The notes beneath the pieces are model-generated. The model saw only the letters and a list, made by a program, of their open reading frames with translations. It made no database searches and was not told where the DNA came from. A stretch of DNA of 64,000 nucleotides from contig NZ_AP022602.1 of the NCBI RefSeq assembly GCF_010726765.1, positions 1-64,000 of the forward strand, read 5' to 3'. The position numbers and the translations under genes are program-made. Position 1 is the stretch's first letter; every line of letters begins with the position of its first letter. This DNA is from Mycobacterium gallinarum. GTDB taxonomy: Bacteria > Actinomycetota > Actinomycetes > Mycobacteriales > Mycobacteriaceae. Positions 61,406 through 64,000 of the stretch are shown here, piece after piece.

Positions 61406-63063
61406 CGCTGATGCTTCCTTCGCCAGACAGTTGTCCCCCACAGCACCGCGCCGACCAGTACCACGCCAGCCCCGATCTGGGCGGCCAGCATGCGCGCGGG
61501 GCGTGGATCCGGGGGTGGTGGGGGCGGCGGTACGTGCAAGGGCGCTTCGGTGGGTGTCGGCGCCTTGGCAGGTGCCGGGGGGACGTCCCACGTCAACGCT
61601 GCCAGCGGGTCGACCACGCCGTGGCCGACTACGTTGTCGCGCCCCCCGGCAGGGGCGTGCGCGGTGGCGGTCAACCGGTGGATGACCTCGGCCGCGGGAA
61701 GCTGCGGGAACTTCGCCCGCACCAGAGCTGCTACGCCAGAGACGTAGGCCGCTGAGAACGAGGAACCGATGATGGGTTTGAATTTGTCCTCGTCGATCGA
61801 GGCATTGATGACGTTGCCCGAAGTCGACAGTCCCACGATGTCAGCCCCCGGCGCCGCGAGATCCACCCACGGCCCGTGCAGCGACGCGGCTTGGCTCATC
61901 AGCGGTGCGCCGGAGTTGTCGGTGGCCGACACCGCCAGCACGTACTCGTCGAACCAGGCCGGTGAGGCGATGGTCACCACGTCGTCCCAGCCGGACGCCC
62001 CGGTCGCCGGTGGCGGATTCTGGGTGCATCCCTGTGTTCCCGCGTTACCTGCTGCGGCGACAATCACCACGTCTCGATCAACGGCTGCATAGCGAAGGGC
62101 CGCGCCCAAGACTGCTTGGTCGGTCGGCTTGGTCACCGGTATGCAGGACACCAGCGAGATGTTGATGACCCGCGCGCCCAGGTTGGCGGCATGCACGATC
62201 GCGCGCGCCAGCGTGTTGATGTCGCCGGTCCTGCGGGTCTGCTCCTGGTCCTGATCCAGACGCGGGTCTTTCAAACCGAAGTTCTGCGAGCTTTGGCGGA
62301 TCGCCAGAATCACGGCATCCGGAGCGATGCCGATCAGACCATCAGGTCCACCGGTAGGCGGCGGCACCTGCGGACGGGGAAGCTGCGGCGCCTGCGCGAC
62401 CGAGCCGCCGGGACCCCACGCCGGTGGCGGCCCGGGCGGCCCCGGCGGCGGAGGCGGGGGTTCTACTGGCGGCGGCGGAGGCGGCGGCTCGGTGGTGGTC
62501 TTGGTGATGGTGACAGTCGGCGGCGGTGGTGGCGGCGGAATCGGTTGCGGCGCAGGCGCTGCCGGAGGCGGCGGTGCAACCTGCGCACCAGCCGGACGAA
62601 CCGGCAGCGGACCGCCCGAGGGCGCCGCGCCGATCAGCGACGCGACCAGAGTGCCATGTGCATCGCAGTCAGACAGCCCGTCGCCATACTGACCCATCAC
62701 GTAGTCACCGCCTGCCACGAGATGGGGCAGGCGCGGGGACGGCGCAACTCCGGTGTCAATGACCGCGACGACGACTCCAGCGCCGGTCGACTCCTGCCAC
62801 GCCGCCGGCATATCCAGCAGCGCCAACGCTGGGGGCAGCTCGCGCAGATCGCTACCCGGAAGGACGCCGGTCAGCGTGCAGGCGCGTGTCTGCTTCATCG
62901 GCCAGTCCGGGGCCGGCGCCGGGTCGGGCGGGGGCGGCCCCGGCGGCACCACCGGCGGTGTGATCGCCCAGCTCGCTCCCATGCTGGTGGCGGCGAGCAG
63001 CGCAATCGTGCCCGCCAGTCCGGCCCCGGCACGCACGCGGGCGCCAAAAGGCTTGCGGCTCAT
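61402..63063 (-). CDS. mycP: Mycosin, membrane-anchored subtilisin-like protease
   Basis: The ATG at 63063 overlaps the eccD stop. The 553-residue protein has a signal peptide (AGAGLAGTIALLAATSMGAS), catalytic Asp in VVAVIDTGV (about 101), His in DCDAHGTLVASLIG (about 135) and Ser in IIGSSFSAAYVSGVAALVR (about 436). A C-terminal helix (MLAAQIGAGVVLVGAVLWGT) with a basic anchor ends it. An unusually long Pro-rich insert (TTTEPPPPPPPVEPPPPPPG and similar) separates His from the next beta strand. Mycosins are required for ESX complex stability and process some substrates on the outer face. Confidence 0.93.
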   Translation of the reverse strand: MSRKPFGARVRAGAGLAGTIALLAATSMGASWAITPPVVPPGPPPPDPAPAPDWPMKQTRACTLTGVLPGSDLRELPPALALLDMPAAWQESTGAGVVVAVIDTGVAPSPRLPHLVAGGDYVMGQYGDGLSDCDAHGTLVASLIGAAPSGGPLPVRPAGAQVAPPPPAAPAPQPIPPPPPPPTVTITKTTTEPPPPPPPVEPPPPPPGPPGPPPAWGPGGSVAQAPQLPRPQVPPPTGGPDGLIGIAPDAVILAIRQSSQNFGLKDPRLDQDQEQTRRTGDINTLARAIVHAANLGARVINISLVSCIPVTKPTDQAVLGAALRYAAVDRDVVIVAAAGNAGTQGCTQNPPPATGASGWDDVVTIASPAWFDEYVLAVSATDNSGAPLMSQAASLHGPWVDLAAPGADIVGLSTSGNVINASIDEDKFKPIIGSSFSAAYVSGVAALVRAKFPQLPAAEVIHRLTATAHAPAGGRDNVVGHGVVDPLAALTWDVPPAPAKAPTPTEAPLHVPPPPPPPDPRPARMLAAQIGAGVVLVGAVLWGTTVWRRKHQR

Positions 63064-64000
63064 ATCCCGTGCCTGACCGCGTTGCGGATCACCGGGTACA
63101 GGTTGAGCAGCCACAGCGCCCAGGGCAGCAGTGCCAGCAGCAGCACGTACTCGATCATCTCCACGAACCGTCGCATCGGAGCGGTGTATTCACGGAAGGG
63201 CACAACGAGTGCAGACAGCAATCCCATTACCGCGAGGACGAGGGTGACCGCGACACAGATCAACGCCACCTTGAGGCTGGTGGCATCGCTGGCGGCGTAA
63301 CGGCCGATGGCAACCGCTGCTGCACCCACGCCAGCGACCATCAGCGTGACGGACTGGTAGCGGTCCACGAACGAGCGCGAGCGAAGCACCAGAATCACGC
63401 AGACCGCCCCGACAAAGGCGGTGTAGCGCCATCCACCGGGCTGGCCGGGCACCACCGCGTAGCGCGCAGCCACAACGGTCACCACCGCGAGGCCGATCAT
63501 CATCCCGGTCAAGGTGTTGTTGCCGCGCATCACCCATGCACGGACTTGTTCGGCGGTGGCCACCCCGGTCGGGCCGACCGGGGACACAGTGTCGGCGGGC
63601 TGGCCGGGCAGCCGCTCGAACACCCCGCGGTTGGTCACCGAGGGAAACAGCGGGGTCGGCACGCCTGAGGCAGCGACGGCTGTGCTCGTGGCCCAGGTGA
63701 CGGCAACGATCACCGCGATCAGCGCGATGACGGCGACGCGTTCTGGGCGGACCTCCCAGGTGGAGGCCGCGACGACGGAGGCCGCGAAGGCGAACACGCT
63801 CACGGTCAGGATCGCGGCGACGGCCACGACGTGGCGCCCCCATATCGTTGCGAGCACGATGACACCGGCGATGACCGCGACAAGCGGCGCAGCGAGGTGC
63901 CAGAGACCTGGAGTGCCGGGCAGCGACATGGCCGCCGCGGCGGCCGCGGGAACGAGAGCGACCCAGGACAACGCGTGCCCTGCTGCGCGGCGCTCACGGC
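63060..64000 (-). CDS. eccD: Type VII secretion membrane channel component EccD (partial)
   Basis: The frame is open to the right edge of the window, so the N-terminus, including the expected ubiquitin-like domain, lies outside. The visible 313 residues hold about eight membrane helices (for example LAAPLVAVIAGVIVLATIWG and LICVAVTLVLAVMGLLSALV). They end PMRRFVEMIEYVLLLALLPW then ALWLLNLYPVIRNAV, the conserved EccD C-terminus. EccD forms the two barrel-like rafts of the ESX membrane pore. It is coupled to mycP by ATGA. Confidence 0.88.
   Translation of the reverse strand, partial: RERRAAGHALSWVALVPAAAAAAMSLPGTPGLWHLAAPLVAVIAGVIVLATIWGRHVVAVAAILTVSVFAFAASVVAASTWEVRPERVAVIALIAVIVAVTWATSTAVAASGVPTPLFPSVTNRGVFERLPGQPADTVSPVGPTGVATAEQVRAWVMRGNNTLTGMMIGLAVVTVVAARYAVVPGQPGGWRYTAFVGAVCVILVLRSRSFVDRYQSVTLMVAGVGAAAVAIGRYAASDATSLKVALICVAVTLVLAVMGLLSALVVPFREYTAPMRRFVEMIEYVLLLALLPWALWLLNLYPVIRNAVRHGI

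Noticed and set aside
1..64000. CRISPR array, rRNA or tRNA genes.
   Set aside because: No set of regularly spaced identical repeats and no tRNA-like cloverleaf or rRNA sequence was recognised on reading both strands; short repeats found are listed separately.

Overview
The window is a high-GC mycobacterial sequence that reads as part of a conjugative plasmid or integrated conjugative element of the pRAW type. It carries a type IV secretion set (MobF relaxase, coupling protein, VirB4, VirB6, TcpC/VirB8-like protein, small membrane subunits) interleaved with type VII secretion genes (eccA, eccE, mycP, eccD). MPT63-family, NrdH, mycobacterial-type kinase and mycosin genes, GTG starts and TAnnnT -10 boxes a few bases before start codons all fit Mycobacterium sensu lato.

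Layout. 0.3-2.1 kb: remnants of an IS110-type transposase and of a toxin-antitoxin pair, lying between two 36-bp near-identical repeats. 2.5-4.4 kb: a MazEF-type pair and two unknown genes. 4.5-6.7 kb: an IS21-family element with a 5-bp target duplication and a frameshifted istA. 6.7-11.8 kb: unknown genes, a Phd-like protein, an ATP-dependent DNA ligase and an MPT63-family exported protein. 12.1-17.5 kb: a plasmid-backbone block with two DnaA boxes, three copies of a 16-bp palindromic operator, a PP-loop/PAPS-reductase-like protein divergent from a ParB-like protein, NrdH redoxin and small unknown genes. 18.1-19.5 kb: an HNH-type protein and a coiled-coil/HTH protein. 19.8-22.8 kb: a three-gene recombinase element (tyrosine recombinase, small HTH protein, zinc-ribbon recombinase-like protein without catalytic residues).

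23.1-31.1 kb is a metal/metalloid resistance island: merR and a thioredoxin-MerB fusion, arsM, a broken membrane gene, an ArsR-hydrolase pair, and a second MerR-led operon with a MerT/F-like protein, a TlpA-like lipoprotein, CcdA and an ACR3-like exporter. 31.3-38.7 kb: relaxase and coupling protein. 38.7-50.8 kb: one tightly packed minus-strand operon joining T4SS genes to eccA and a Ser/Thr kinase. 52.1-59.5 kb: a two-gene defence-like module, a PLD-SNF2-type helicase fusion translationally coupled to an Eco57I/DrmMI-like adenine methyltransferase. 59.9 kb to the end: eccD-mycP-eccE, each overlapping the next by ATGA.

The relaxase and coupling protein would process and deliver DNA; the T4SS and the ESX-P-type T7SS would act together at the cell envelope, as shown for pRAW. 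The metal genes and the helicase-methyltransferase pair are cargo. Genes left of about 26 kb carry many single-base frameshifts, mostly at G/C runs, while everything to the right is intact. No replication initiator, ParA, CRISPR array, rRNA or tRNA was seen; eccB, eccC, esx and PE/PPE genes would have to lie beyond the right edge.
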